From NCBI GenBank assembly GCA_947504035.1, contig CANNGA010000018.1:1-64000 (forward strand): a stretch of 64,000 nt of DNA, in the 5' to 3' direction. Below the pieces are notes generated by a model. It was not told where the DNA came from, made no database searches, and saw only the letters and a list, made by a program, of their open reading frames with translations. Of the stretch, positions 34,332-43,015 are shown piece by piece. How positions within the stretch are numbered: the first letter of the stretch is position 1; each line of letters opens with the position of its first letter. The translations under genes were made by a program, and so were the position numbers. Origin of the DNA: an uncultured Flavobacteriaceae bacterium. GTDB lineage: Bacteria > Bacteroidota > Bacteroidia > Flavobacteriales > Flavobacteriaceae.

Positions 34332-34408
34332 AACTAGTACCGTACTGAGTAAGTGTACAGGGAAAGAATAAAAAGGGAAAGCTTTTACGGCGACGTAGAG
34401 GCTTTTTT
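34332..34408 (+). repeat. RAYT-associated REP-like repeat, copy 2
   Basis: Starts AACTAGTACCGTACTGAG and ends in a hairpin AAAGCTTTTAC-GGCGAC-GTAGAGGCTTT. The middle GTACTGAGTAAGTGTACAGG is identical to copy 1. It abuts the HTH remnant. Confidence 0.75.
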
Positions 34409-34500
34409 ATTGCGCTAATTTTTGGACTTTCTTTTTCGTGATAAAGGCGTCAATGCCTTTGCTCGCGCTAGTTTGTCCACGTAACGGCTACCGCTAGTTT

Positions 34501-34570
34501 GTGACTAGTCGCGGCAACAATGAGAAAAATACAAAGAGAAAAAGCTTTTAGGGCAACGTAAAGGCTTTTG
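34501..34570 (+). repeat. RAYT-associated REP-like repeat, copy 3 (degenerate)
   Basis: GTGACTAGTCGCGG start, the GTACTGAG section lost, hairpin AAAGCTTTTAG-GGCAAC-GTAAAGGCTTT retained. It is preceded by CGCTAGTTTGT, which also occurs in front of copy 2. Confidence 0.6.
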
Positions 34571-34620
34571 TTAGTTCGTTTACGGTCACTAGTAGATACT
34601 AGCGGTAGACATGATATTTG

Positions 34621-34698
34621 TAATTAGTGTCGTACTGAGTGAGTGTACAGGAAAAAAATAGGAAGAGAAAGCTTTTATAGAGATGTGAAGGCTTTTAT
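34621..34698 (+). repeat. RAYT-associated REP-like repeat, copy 4
   Basis: TAATTAGTGTCGTACTGAG start, GTGAGTGTACAGG middle and the hairpin AAAGCTTTTAT-AGAGAT-GTGAAGGCTTT. Compensating changes keep the stem (TTTTAT against GTGAAG), which supports selection or transposase recognition of the hairpin. Confidence 0.7.
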
Positions 34699-34949
34699 GG
34701 TTTTAATGACAATTTATTAGCATTCATTAAGTAGGGAGGGCTTAGCGACAAGTCTTAAAACGAGAAAAAACCAGTTTTTAAATAGCCTTGTTTTTTAGTT
34801 AAAGCTTATAAATAGGAGGTCTAAAAGCACAATCACTAATTTTTTAATAATAAACACAAATTGTAGGGTAACGTATTGTCTAGTCAGGACATTAAGCTAC
34901 GTAACTTAAGAATTAACTTTTATTATTTAGAATTTTAGAAACAAAAATT

Positions 34950-37715
34950 ATGAGAAAAATTAACGTACTATTATTACTGTTTTATACAGGTTTAATGTTT
35001 TCTAAGGAGAATGTCTTAGAATTTGTCCCTGGTTTAAGTCCTCAAGATGCGTATCCCGTGGGTGTGAATGAGAATGGGGGATTCTTAGCAGAAGAAGCAC
35101 GCTCTTGTTCCGATTACGTATTGATTCCAGATAATACGTTTGAGTCAGCGTTATTGGATCAAGGTATTGATACAGATGGTGCCTTAAATGGTCAGATTTG
35201 TAGAGCAGATGCAGAAAAAATTACATTACTAAGTATTAGAGGTGTTCTTATTAGAGATCTTACAGGAATAGAAGCATTTGTGAATCTTACGAATTTGTTT
35301 ATGCCAAATACAGCACTCACCTCAGTTGATCTGTCTGCAAATATAGTATTGAGAAAAGTTACGTTTACAAATAATAATTTGAGGACTATTAATTTGTCTA
35401 AAAACACTAAAATAGAAGAATTATATCTTAGTGGTAATGAGTTAACGGACATCGATTTGAGCAATAATAAGGCTTTGGTTGTGGCTTATTTGGATGATAA
35501 TGCATTAAGCGTTTTAGATCTAGACGCGAATATTAATTTGCGTACGCTTTCTTTTAATACTAATAAAGTTCGTACTTTAAATTTATCAAATAATATAGAA
35601 TTAAAGGAATTTGAAGCTAAGAATAATTTATTAGAGGTTATAGATTTTAGTATGAATCTTGGAGTAGAAAAGATTTTCCTTCAGGATAATTTAAATTTAG
35701 AACGTATTGATTTAAGAAATGGGTATTTTAGTTATTCTGATGGTTTGGGAGAAACGGGGTCGTGGCTAGATAGTTCGAACAGCCCAAATCTTAAAGAAGT
35801 TTGTGTAGATAGTGTTTCGGGTGCTTTAGCAAATCCGTTTTTCATTGTAGATAATTCTACGGTAATTTTAACCTGCGAAGTTGAGCCTTCATGTCCAGAC
35901 TTTGTGCTACTTCCAGATGTTAATTTCGAGCAATCTTTATTAGATCAGGGTATTGATACAGACGGCGCCTTAAATGGCCAGATTTGTAGAGCAGATGCAG
36001 AAGCCGTGACGGATTTAAATGTTAGTACTAAAGCCATAGCAGATGCTAGTGGTATAGAGGCTTTTATCAATGTAGTAGCTTTGGATATGTCATCCAATCA
36101 AATACCGACTATAGACTTGTCTAATTTGGTAAAACTTGAAACGTTAAACCTTTCTGATAATGCTTTAGTCCAACTAGATATTGATCTTAATGTTAATTTA
36201 ATGACATTAGAAGCAGATAATAACGCATTGGTTGCTATAGATCTTAATCAGAATCTGAATCTTGAACATATGTCGCTTACAAATAATGACTTAATAGCTG
36301 TTAATTTCTCTCAGAATTTAGCATTAACACATGTCGCGCTTTCAAATAACTTCTTAACCAGTTTTAATGTTGATAGAAACCTATCGTTGTCTCATATAGA
36401 TGTTAGTGATAATGATATTCAATTTTTTATAAATTTAAAAGAAAATACGCAACTCTCTTATGTTGATATTTCAAATAATCAAACGCTTCAGCTAGTACTT
36501 ATGGATAATGGTAATAATACCAATTTAATAACCTTTTTAGCGACAGGAATGACAGGATGTGTACAAATTGATGATGAAGCCTATACGGAATCTCAATTAA
36601 TTGCAGGAAATTGGGATATCGATATTTCTGATGCGAGATATAATGTGAATTGTTTTGGAAGTAAGGCTGTAGGACGTAAAACGTTAATGGAAGCCGAAGA
36701 TTTTATGGGGCAAAAAGGAGTGCGTCTTATCGATGTTACAGATGCGGGTGTTTCAAGTAAGGGAGTAGGGTATTTACAACCTGGTGATGCTGTAACCTAC
36801 TTGATAGACGTTGAAGAAGCAGGTAGGTATGATCTCGATTTAAGAGTTGCAGGGGTGTTTTCTGGTGGTAAGGTTACAATTAAGTCAAAAGGTCAAATAC
36901 TAAGTGTTGTCGATATGGTTGTAACAGGTGGTTGGCAAAACTGGGACACTATAAAAACAGATTTTGATTTAGAGGCAGGAATTCAAGATTTTACCTTAGA
37001 GTTTTCTGGAGCATCTCAAATAGGGAATGTGAATTGGTTGGAGTTCATTAAGAGAGATGGTCAATTTATCCCAGGAAAAGTACAGGCAGAAACGTTTATT
37101 TCTCAAGAGGGAATTACCATTATAGATACAGAAGGCACAGGAGAAGAAGACGGTATTGGCTATTTGCAACCGGGCGATTCTGTAACCTATAAATTGGATG
37201 TAACCCAAAGTGGTAGCTATAAGTTAGATTTAAGCGTGGCTAATATTTTTTCTAATGGTAGTATTGCTATAGTGGCTAATGGGGTAGTAATAGGCCAAGT
37301 TGTTGTTCCAAATACAGGCGGATGGTTAACTTGGGAAACGGTAAGTACAGAGCTTGAATTTACAAAAGGACCTCTAGTGCTTCAGCTTGTTTTTTCTGGG
37401 GCAGCATATATTGGTAATATCGATTGGATGGACTTTAAAGTGTTATCTTCTAATAAATCGCACAGTACTGCTATTAAGACGAAAGACAGTGTATTTAAGG
37501 TATATCCAAACCCTGTAGACAATGGTGTTGTAAAATTCGCATCTGGAACCGAAATTATAGCAGTTACACTATACACGATAAATGGTCAAAAGGTAATTGA
37601 GAAATTAGGAAACGTAACAGATATAAATGTTTCAGAATTACCTGAAGGGCTTTATATCTTAAAAACAAAGACTACTGAAGGGCGTTTTATGTCTAAAATT
37701 TCTATTCAGAACTAA
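34950..37715 (+). CDS. Secreted LRR protein with two CBM6 domains and T9SS sorting domain
   Basis: A 921-residue protein. A signal peptide (1-18) is followed by two blocks of leucine-rich repeats. Each block opens with the same 26 or so residues (LLDQGIDTDGALNGQICRADAE near 68 and 331), a clear internal duplication. Two carbohydrate-binding modules of CBM6 type follow (MEAEDF near 580 and AETFIS near 710; both with GIGYLQPGD/GVGYLQPGD). The C-terminal type A sorting domain (VYPNP near 850) sends it through the type IX system to the cell surface. It probably binds polysaccharide or holds a surface complex. No catalytic domain is visible. Confidence 0.85.
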   Translation: MRKINVLLLLFYTGLMFSKENVLEFVPGLSPQDAYPVGVNENGGFLAEEARSCSDYVLIPDNTFESALLDQGIDTDGALNGQICRADAEKITLLSIRGVLIRDLTGIEAFVNLTNLFMPNTALTSVDLSANIVLRKVTFTNNNLRTINLSKNTKIEELYLSGNELTDIDLSNNKALVVAYLDDNALSVLDLDANINLRTLSFNTNKVRTLNLSNNIELKEFEAKNNLLEVIDFSMNLGVEKIFLQDNLNLERIDLRNGYFSYSDGLGETGSWLDSSNSPNLKEVCVDSVSGALANPFFIVDNSTVILTCEVEPSCPDFVLLPDVNFEQSLLDQGIDTDGALNGQICRADAEAVTDLNVSTKAIADASGIEAFINVVALDMSSNQIPTIDLSNLVKLETLNLSDNALVQLDIDLNVNLMTLEADNNALVAIDLNQNLNLEHMSLTNNDLIAVNFSQNLALTHVALSNNFLTSFNVDRNLSLSHIDVSDNDIQFFINLKENTQLSYVDISNNQTLQLVLMDNGNNTNLITFLATGMTGCVQIDDEAYTESQLIAGNWDIDISDARYNVNCFGSKAVGRKTLMEAEDFMGQKGVRLIDVTDAGVSSKGVGYLQPGDAVTYLIDVEEAGRYDLDLRVAGVFSGGKVTIKSKGQILSVVDMVVTGGWQNWDTIKTDFDLEAGIQDFTLEFSGASQIGNVNWLEFIKRDGQFIPGKVQAETFISQEGITIIDTEGTGEEDGIGYLQPGDSVTYKLDVTQSGSYKLDLSVANIFSNGSIAIVANGVVIGQVVVPNTGGWLTWETVSTELEFTKGPLVLQLVFSGAAYIGNIDWMDFKVLSSNKSHSTAIKTKDSVFKVYPNPVDNGVVKFASGTEIIAVTLYTINGQKVIEKLGNVTDINVSELPEGLYILKTKTTEGRFMSKISIQN

Positions 37716-37743
37716 AAAAATGAGATCATTTTAAGAACAGAAT

Positions 37744-37771
37744 AAGGCTATCAGCAATGGTGGCCTTTTTT
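37744..37771 (+). terminator. Intrinsic terminator with GCAA loop
   Basis: AAGGCTATCA (37744-37753), GNRA-type loop GCAA, TGGTGGCCTT (37758-37767) and a T-run. It has two G-U pairs and sits just past the LRR/CBM6 gene. Confidence 0.65.
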
Positions 37772-37808
37772 GTATTATTCATACAAACTATTTTTTAAAG
37801 ATAAAACG

Positions 37809-40226
37809 ATGATACACTACTTTTATAAAATAATACCAATTACCATTGTATTTTTTATCACAAGCATTATTTGCGCGCAGCAAAAAACAGTTCTTGTAGA
37901 TTTTGGAACTTCGACTACGGTGGTGCCCTGGAATACACTTTCTAACCCCGTATCAGGAGTTATAGACAATCTTAAAGATACCAGTATGGAAGCCACAGGA
38001 ATTCGTCTTTTTGTGTCGGATGCTTTTAGCAACATAAACCAAAGCGGCACGACAGAATCATCTTTATTAGACTATTCTTCTTTGGTTTCTAACGATAGTT
38101 TCTATGGCAATGCGCAAAGTTTTGCAGGTGCTATAGAGCCTACTGCGGGGATTACTTTAGAAGGCTTAGATCCCGAAAAAGACTATGAGTTTACTTTTTT
38201 TGCTTCAAGAATGGGGGCAGCCGATGTAAGAGAAACACAGTACGATATTACAGGAACGACAACACTAACGCGCGTTCTTGATGTGTCGCAGAATACCAAT
38301 ACGTTGGTAACAGCCCATATGAAGCCGAGAGCAGATGGAACCATTAGTATTGCTGTTTCTGCAGGAGCAAATAATACCAATAGTTTTGGGTTTTTCTATT
38401 TGGGGGCGATGACATTAACTTTTGAAGGAGATGCGCGTCCTGTAAATGAAGAAACGGTTTTAGTCGATTTTGGAAATGTTGCGAGTGCGGCGCCATGGCA
38501 TACCATAAGTAATCCGCAATCTGGGGAAATTACAAACCTAAAAAACACGTCTGGACGACTCTCTGGTATTGGCGTAGCGATAACAGATGCTTTTAATGGC
38601 GTAAACACAAATGGAACAACATCTACAACTGAAATTTTGGAATTGCCAGCTACAGCATCTGGAGATAGTTTTTATGGGAATACGAGTTTGTTTGGTGGTC
38701 AAGTGGAAGCTACTGGTGGAATTACATTTTACAATTTAGATTCTAGTAAGACCTATACATTGTCTTTATTTGCGTCTAGAATGGGTGTTACAGACCAACG
38801 TGATACCAAATATGAAGTTTCTGGGGCTGAAGCTAAAATAGCAACCTTAAATGTGAGTAACAATACCAGTGAGCGTATAGTGCTAACAATGGAACCCGAT
38901 GCCGAAGGGCGCATAACTGTAACAGCAGCACCAGCTGTAACCAATACAAATACCTTTGGGTTTTACTATTTAGGAGCGGTTGGGTTAACCTATGCCTCTA
39001 CATTAGAAATAGACCCTAAATTACAAGTGCTAGCTCCAACAGGAGGAGAACTCTGGCAAGTTGGAAAATCGCCAGAGATACAATGGGCAAGCCAAGATAT
39101 TACTACCGTTACATTAGAGTATTCTGTAGATAATGGTAACAGTTGGTTTTTAATAGACACTGTAGCTGCAGCGGCTCAAAGTTACCAATGGGACATCCCT
39201 GATAACCAATCTGCAAATTGTTTGGTGCGTGTATCTTCGGGAGATATAATGGCCGAAAGTCCCAGTGTTTTTGAAATTTCAGAAGCTGGAATAAGTTGCC
39301 CAATTGTTATTGTAGGCTCTTCTACAGCGGCAGGCACAGGTGCTTCCTCTCTTCAAAACAGTTGGGTAGAACGGTATAAGAAGGTATTATTTCAAAAAAA
39401 CACGAGGTACGCAATTACTAATCTTGCAAAAGGCGGGTATTCTACTTATGAGGTTTTACCAACAGGTACTGAGATTCCAGCCCATAGGGCTGTATCTATT
39501 GATGTGGAGCGTAATATCACCAAAGCGATAGCTTTAAATCCGTTTGGGGTGATTGTAAACCTACCATCTAACGACACGGCAAAAGGGTATACCGTAACAG
39601 AACAAATGGATAATTATGCAACCATAGTAAATACAGCACGTGATGCTGGTATTAGGGTTTGGATTGCGACACCGCAGCCTAGAAATTTTCCGTTTCCACA
39701 TTTCTTTGAAACTCAGTTAGTAGTTAGAGACGCACTTATGGCGACTTATGGAGATCAAGTGATTGATTTTTGGTCTGTTTCTGCCGCAACAGATGGTACT
39801 ATAAAAGCAGCTTTAAATTCTGGAGATGGCATTCATCTTAATGATAGAGGGCATGAATTGTTGTTTCAACAAACGTTTGCTAAAAATATTCAGGAGATCG
39901 ATTGTGGGGTTTCAACTTCAAAAGTAAAACAGACCGATAAAGTTGGCAAAATTACAACGAATGAATTTTATCCCAACCCATTTAAAGAGGACTTGTTTTT
40001 AACTTATAAGGCGACTATGCCGGGTGTTTTGGAGGTGCATTTATACGATATTACATCTAAAAGGATTTTTCAACAGGTGCTTATGGTGTCATCTGCAGGT
40101 GTAAAACGTTTGAAATTGAAAATGGATAAGATAGCGCATTTAGAGTCTAAGCTGTTGTTTGCTAAAGTGAGTTTTAAAACAAAAGCAGGAACGTCTTTTA
40201 AGACTGTAAAATTATTACGAGAGTAG
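37809..40226 (+). CDS. Secreted SGNH-type esterase with duplicated N-terminal domain and T9SS tail
   Basis: An 805-residue protein from ATG 37809; a start 39 bases upstream adds a non-signal stretch and overlaps the terminator. Signal peptide 1-22 (cut near CAQ). Two copies of a 185 or so residue domain (LVDFGTSTT...VPWNTLSNPVSG and LVDFGNVAS...APWHTISNPQSG). An Ig-like part near 400-490. SGNH hydrolase core from about 497: block I VGSSTAAGTG and block V DGIHLND. A C-terminal T9SS domain starts at FYPNP. Such esterases remove acetyl or similar groups from polysaccharides. The frame is intact and the usual GDS is GSS. Confidence 0.82.
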   Translation: MIHYFYKIIPITIVFFITSIICAQQKTVLVDFGTSTTVVPWNTLSNPVSGVIDNLKDTSMEATGIRLFVSDAFSNINQSGTTESSLLDYSSLVSNDSFYGNAQSFAGAIEPTAGITLEGLDPEKDYEFTFFASRMGAADVRETQYDITGTTTLTRVLDVSQNTNTLVTAHMKPRADGTISIAVSAGANNTNSFGFFYLGAMTLTFEGDARPVNEETVLVDFGNVASAAPWHTISNPQSGEITNLKNTSGRLSGIGVAITDAFNGVNTNGTTSTTEILELPATASGDSFYGNTSLFGGQVEATGGITFYNLDSSKTYTLSLFASRMGVTDQRDTKYEVSGAEAKIATLNVSNNTSERIVLTMEPDAEGRITVTAAPAVTNTNTFGFYYLGAVGLTYASTLEIDPKLQVLAPTGGELWQVGKSPEIQWASQDITTVTLEYSVDNGNSWFLIDTVAAAAQSYQWDIPDNQSANCLVRVSSGDIMAESPSVFEISEAGISCPIVIVGSSTAAGTGASSLQNSWVERYKKVLFQKNTRYAITNLAKGGYSTYEVLPTGTEIPAHRAVSIDVERNITKAIALNPFGVIVNLPSNDTAKGYTVTEQMDNYATIVNTARDAGIRVWIATPQPRNFPFPHFFETQLVVRDALMATYGDQVIDFWSVSAATDGTIKAALNSGDGIHLNDRGHELLFQQTFAKNIQEIDCGVSTSKVKQTDKVGKITTNEFYPNPFKEDLFLTYKATMPGVLEVHLYDITSKRIFQQVLMVSSAGVKRLKLKMDKIAHLESKLLFAKVSFKTKAGTSFKTVKLLRE

Positions 40227-40290
40227 AATTTATAGACTACTATATCGTGTAATTTGTAGAGCTTAATAATAAGCCAATTCTAACAGAAGT

Positions 40291-40330
40291 AAAGGGTTCT
40301 AAATACAATTATTTAGAACCCTTTTTTAGT
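40291..40330 (+). terminator. Intrinsic terminator
   Basis: AAAGGGTTCTAAATA (40291-40305), loop CAAT, perfect complement TATTTAGAACCCTTT (40310-40324), then T-run. It lies between convergent genes; A-rich sequence on the other side makes partial use from the minus strand possible. Confidence 0.8.
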
Positions 40331-40389
40331 ATTAAATTATTTCGAATTTTAAAGGAAATACGAAACAATTTATTTTAGAGAAACAGGTA

Positions 40390-42741
40390 TTAGTTATTGT
40401 TTTCTAATACAATATTTGATGTTGTAAAGTGATGTGTAACACTTACGTTGGATGAATTCTTAACGGTAATATTATTAGAGCCTGAAAAGACAATAGGAAC
40501 TACTGTGCCGTCTGCTTTGTTTTCAAAAGTACATCCATCGAAGACAATGTAAGGTGTATTAGTATTGGCCTTTTTATTAATGTTTCCAAAACTAACATGC
40601 CTTTCTTGTACGTTTACGGTGTTGTTGGTAATTAAAACATCTTCAATCTCTCCGATAAGTGCCGAAAAACCAATAGACGTCTCTAATGCACTTGAGATGC
40701 TGTTATTATCTATAAGAATGCCGTTACTATTTCCATTAAAAAAGGAAATACCTTCTGTACAATCGCGTATGTTATTGTTTAAGACCTTAGCGTTCTTACC
40801 GCCAATACCAACGCCAAGACCATAGCCTGTTACGGTATTATTAGTAAAACTATTGTTTGTGTTTTGATGCACACCATTACGAAGAAAAGAGGTGAAGTAA
40901 CAAGCTCTATCTAATACAGGGTCGTAGTTAGAGGTTGGGCCTTTATCAAAAATATTGTTGTCTACAGTTATATGAGAAGATTGTAACATTGTAACGCCAT
41001 CATCAAAGTGATTAAGCGTCACAGTTACATTTGAAGTTGAAAAGAAATTAATACCTCTAAAATTACCTCTAAAATCGTTGTTTCTAATCGTGACATTGGT
41101 TACAATCTCATATTCGTTTAAGATGTTGGTGCCATTAATAGTTTCTGTTTCTCGAAACGCTTCCAGATCGATAGAAGCTCTAGGATCTGTACCCTTAGCG
41201 TCTGGGTTTTCAGGAACTTCTAGTCCAGCATTTAGAATGGTATTATTCTCAATTAATACATTTTCACAACTGGTTAGACTTATGTTGTTTCTTCGGGCAC
41301 CATCTAAAATACAATTTGTAATTCTAATGTTTTTGGTGTAAGTTTCCCCTGGTACAGGCGCACCATCTTTTCTTCGGTTTCCGCTAGACTGAATTTGGAT
41401 ACAATCTCCAGTATGATCTTTCATCTGTATGTTATCGATGTCGGCATTTATAACACCTCCAAAATAGACCAAAGACCCATATTCATGCGTGCTTCTATCT
41501 GCAGCGCTATCTCCATCTGCAGCGCTAACATAATCGTGCTGTATACGGTCTCCTATTAAATGTCCTCCAGAAATTTGTACATTTTCTGTTTGGCTGCTGT
41601 ACAAAAGTTGATCGGCCCAACCACTACTAGGTTGAACACGTAAAAAAGTGCGTGGACTCATCTTAAAGTGAAAATTAGAGGGAATTCTAATAGAGAACGG
41701 TGCAAAGTTCTTAGGGTTGTAAGCGGCTACGCCAGAGACATCAAAATAAGCATCTAATTGATCGATTTCAAATACAGTAGCTCCCAATCGTTTTACTAGT
41801 TCGATAATGCTATTAAGGTGTTTTCTATTGTTTAGAGCTAAGGTTTTAGAAACAGGACCTTCTGTTAACGACCAGTTCTCCTTTTCGAAACTAAATTCTG
41901 GAGTTATAAGTGTTGCATTTCCTGTTCCAATTTTTAGGGTACTGTTTAATAATTTGCCGTCTATTTTAAGGTTATCACCAGATATAGTTCCATTAATGAG
42001 TTTTCCTTCAGCACCATGTTTTAGTGTAACGCCATTAGGCATTGTTAGAGTTTCTCCGTTTAGGTCGTAGATACAGTTTATTAAAATATCTGTATGAGGC
42101 GCTATAGTGGATACATCAAAATCGCAAGGCGGTGTTTCTGCGGGTTCTAACATCCATCTTTGATTGGGGCCTCCCCAGAATACCCACTGTTGTACATTAG
42201 CACCATCGCCGATACTTTTGGCTTCTACATCAAGGCTCTTGTTGCTATCTGCGTTATTTATTTTAAATGTATGGTCTTCAAGCACAGTAATAGTCCATTC
42301 TTGATGTGATGTACCTGTTGTTAGAGGCGCTTGTATAATATTAGCACCATTAGCAGAGCTGTTATTGGCTATGCTAATAACTTTAGTGCTACTTCTATTT
42401 TTAATATAATAGGTGTTTGCAGTTGGGGTGCTTATCAATTCCCACTGTTGATTCGCTGTTTGTGTGCCAACAGATTGGATAATATTAGGGCCTAACGTAT
42501 CTGTTAATTTGGCAACATCAAGGTATAAATCGCTATTCACATTTTTAATGTAATATATAGCGTTAGCAACTGGTGCTAATTTTGCAGATCTATTTTGAGA
42601 TGTTTTTGCACTAGAGTCTGTTGTTAGGGCATCTACATCATCATTAGAGCAGCTAAAAAAAGTAAGGCTGTTAGCGATACTTAAAAAGATGATTACTGCT
42701 AAATACTGTCTTTTTAAAGACAAATAATAGGGTGTTCTCAT
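40390..42741 (-). CDS. Lipoprotein with ricin-type lectin and parallel beta-helix (pectate-lyase-like)
   Basis: A 783-residue protein. Signal peptide with lipobox ending FFSC (acylated Cys about residue 31). Residues about 60-200 form a ricin B-type trefoil with three QxW motifs (QQW, QEW, QRW). From about 330 on, a right-handed beta-helix with many short repeats (ITNCILDGARRNNISLTSC, ENVLIENNTILNAG, VTIRNNDFRGNFRGINFFSTSN), typical of polysaccharide lyases and hydrolases. No catalytic pair can be named with safety. It is probably a surface-exposed glycan-active or glycan-binding protein. It stands alone on the minus strand. Confidence 0.75.
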   Translation of the reverse strand: MRTPYYLSLKRQYLAVIIFLSIANSLTFFSCSNDDVDALTTDSSAKTSQNRSAKLAPVANAIYYIKNVNSDLYLDVAKLTDTLGPNIIQSVGTQTANQQWELISTPTANTYYIKNRSSTKVISIANNSSANGANIIQAPLTTGTSHQEWTITVLEDHTFKINNADSNKSLDVEAKSIGDGANVQQWVFWGGPNQRWMLEPAETPPCDFDVSTIAPHTDILINCIYDLNGETLTMPNGVTLKHGAEGKLINGTISGDNLKIDGKLLNSTLKIGTGNATLITPEFSFEKENWSLTEGPVSKTLALNNRKHLNSIIELVKRLGATVFEIDQLDAYFDVSGVAAYNPKNFAPFSIRIPSNFHFKMSPRTFLRVQPSSGWADQLLYSSQTENVQISGGHLIGDRIQHDYVSAADGDSAADRSTHEYGSLVYFGGVINADIDNIQMKDHTGDCIQIQSSGNRRKDGAPVPGETYTKNIRITNCILDGARRNNISLTSCENVLIENNTILNAGLEVPENPDAKGTDPRASIDLEAFRETETINGTNILNEYEIVTNVTIRNNDFRGNFRGINFFSTSNVTVTLNHFDDGVTMLQSSHITVDNNIFDKGPTSNYDPVLDRACYFTSFLRNGVHQNTNNSFTNNTVTGYGLGVGIGGKNAKVLNNNIRDCTEGISFFNGNSNGILIDNNSISSALETSIGFSALIGEIEDVLITNNTVNVQERHVSFGNINKKANTNTPYIVFDGCTFENKADGTVVPIVFSGSNNITVKNSSNVSVTHHFTTSNIVLENNN

Positions 42742-42913
42742 GGTGTTTAAAAGTTTGTTTTAAAATTAAATAATGGATCTGGCCAGATCTTTTGTCTTAG
42801 TGTTGGTTAAGAAAAAGCTGATACCCTAATTTGTGTATTTTAACATATTATTAAGTGTTATTTCATACAATAGAAACGATGAGACGAGATGAAAATACAT
42901 TCAATCGTAAAAA

Positions 42914-42952
42914 ACCTGTTAATTGCTAATTTGAAGTTAGCAGTTAACAGGT
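42914..42952 (-). terminator. Terminator of the CHAT-protein gene
   Basis: ACCTGTTAATTGCTAA (42914-42929), 7-base loop, TTAGCAGTTAACAGGT (42937-42952), with one G-U. On the minus strand it is followed by TTTTT. It lies about 60 bases past the CHAT gene stop. Confidence 0.75.
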
Positions 42953-43015
42953 GCTATATGTAACAGTTGTATTTTGATGTTATACCTGAATCTGAAAAAT
43001 AAAATAGTATATGCT

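Noticed and set aside
34950-42741. Polysaccharide utilisation locus
   Set aside because: No SusC/SusD pair, no sensor-regulator and no confirmed glycoside hydrolase within the group.
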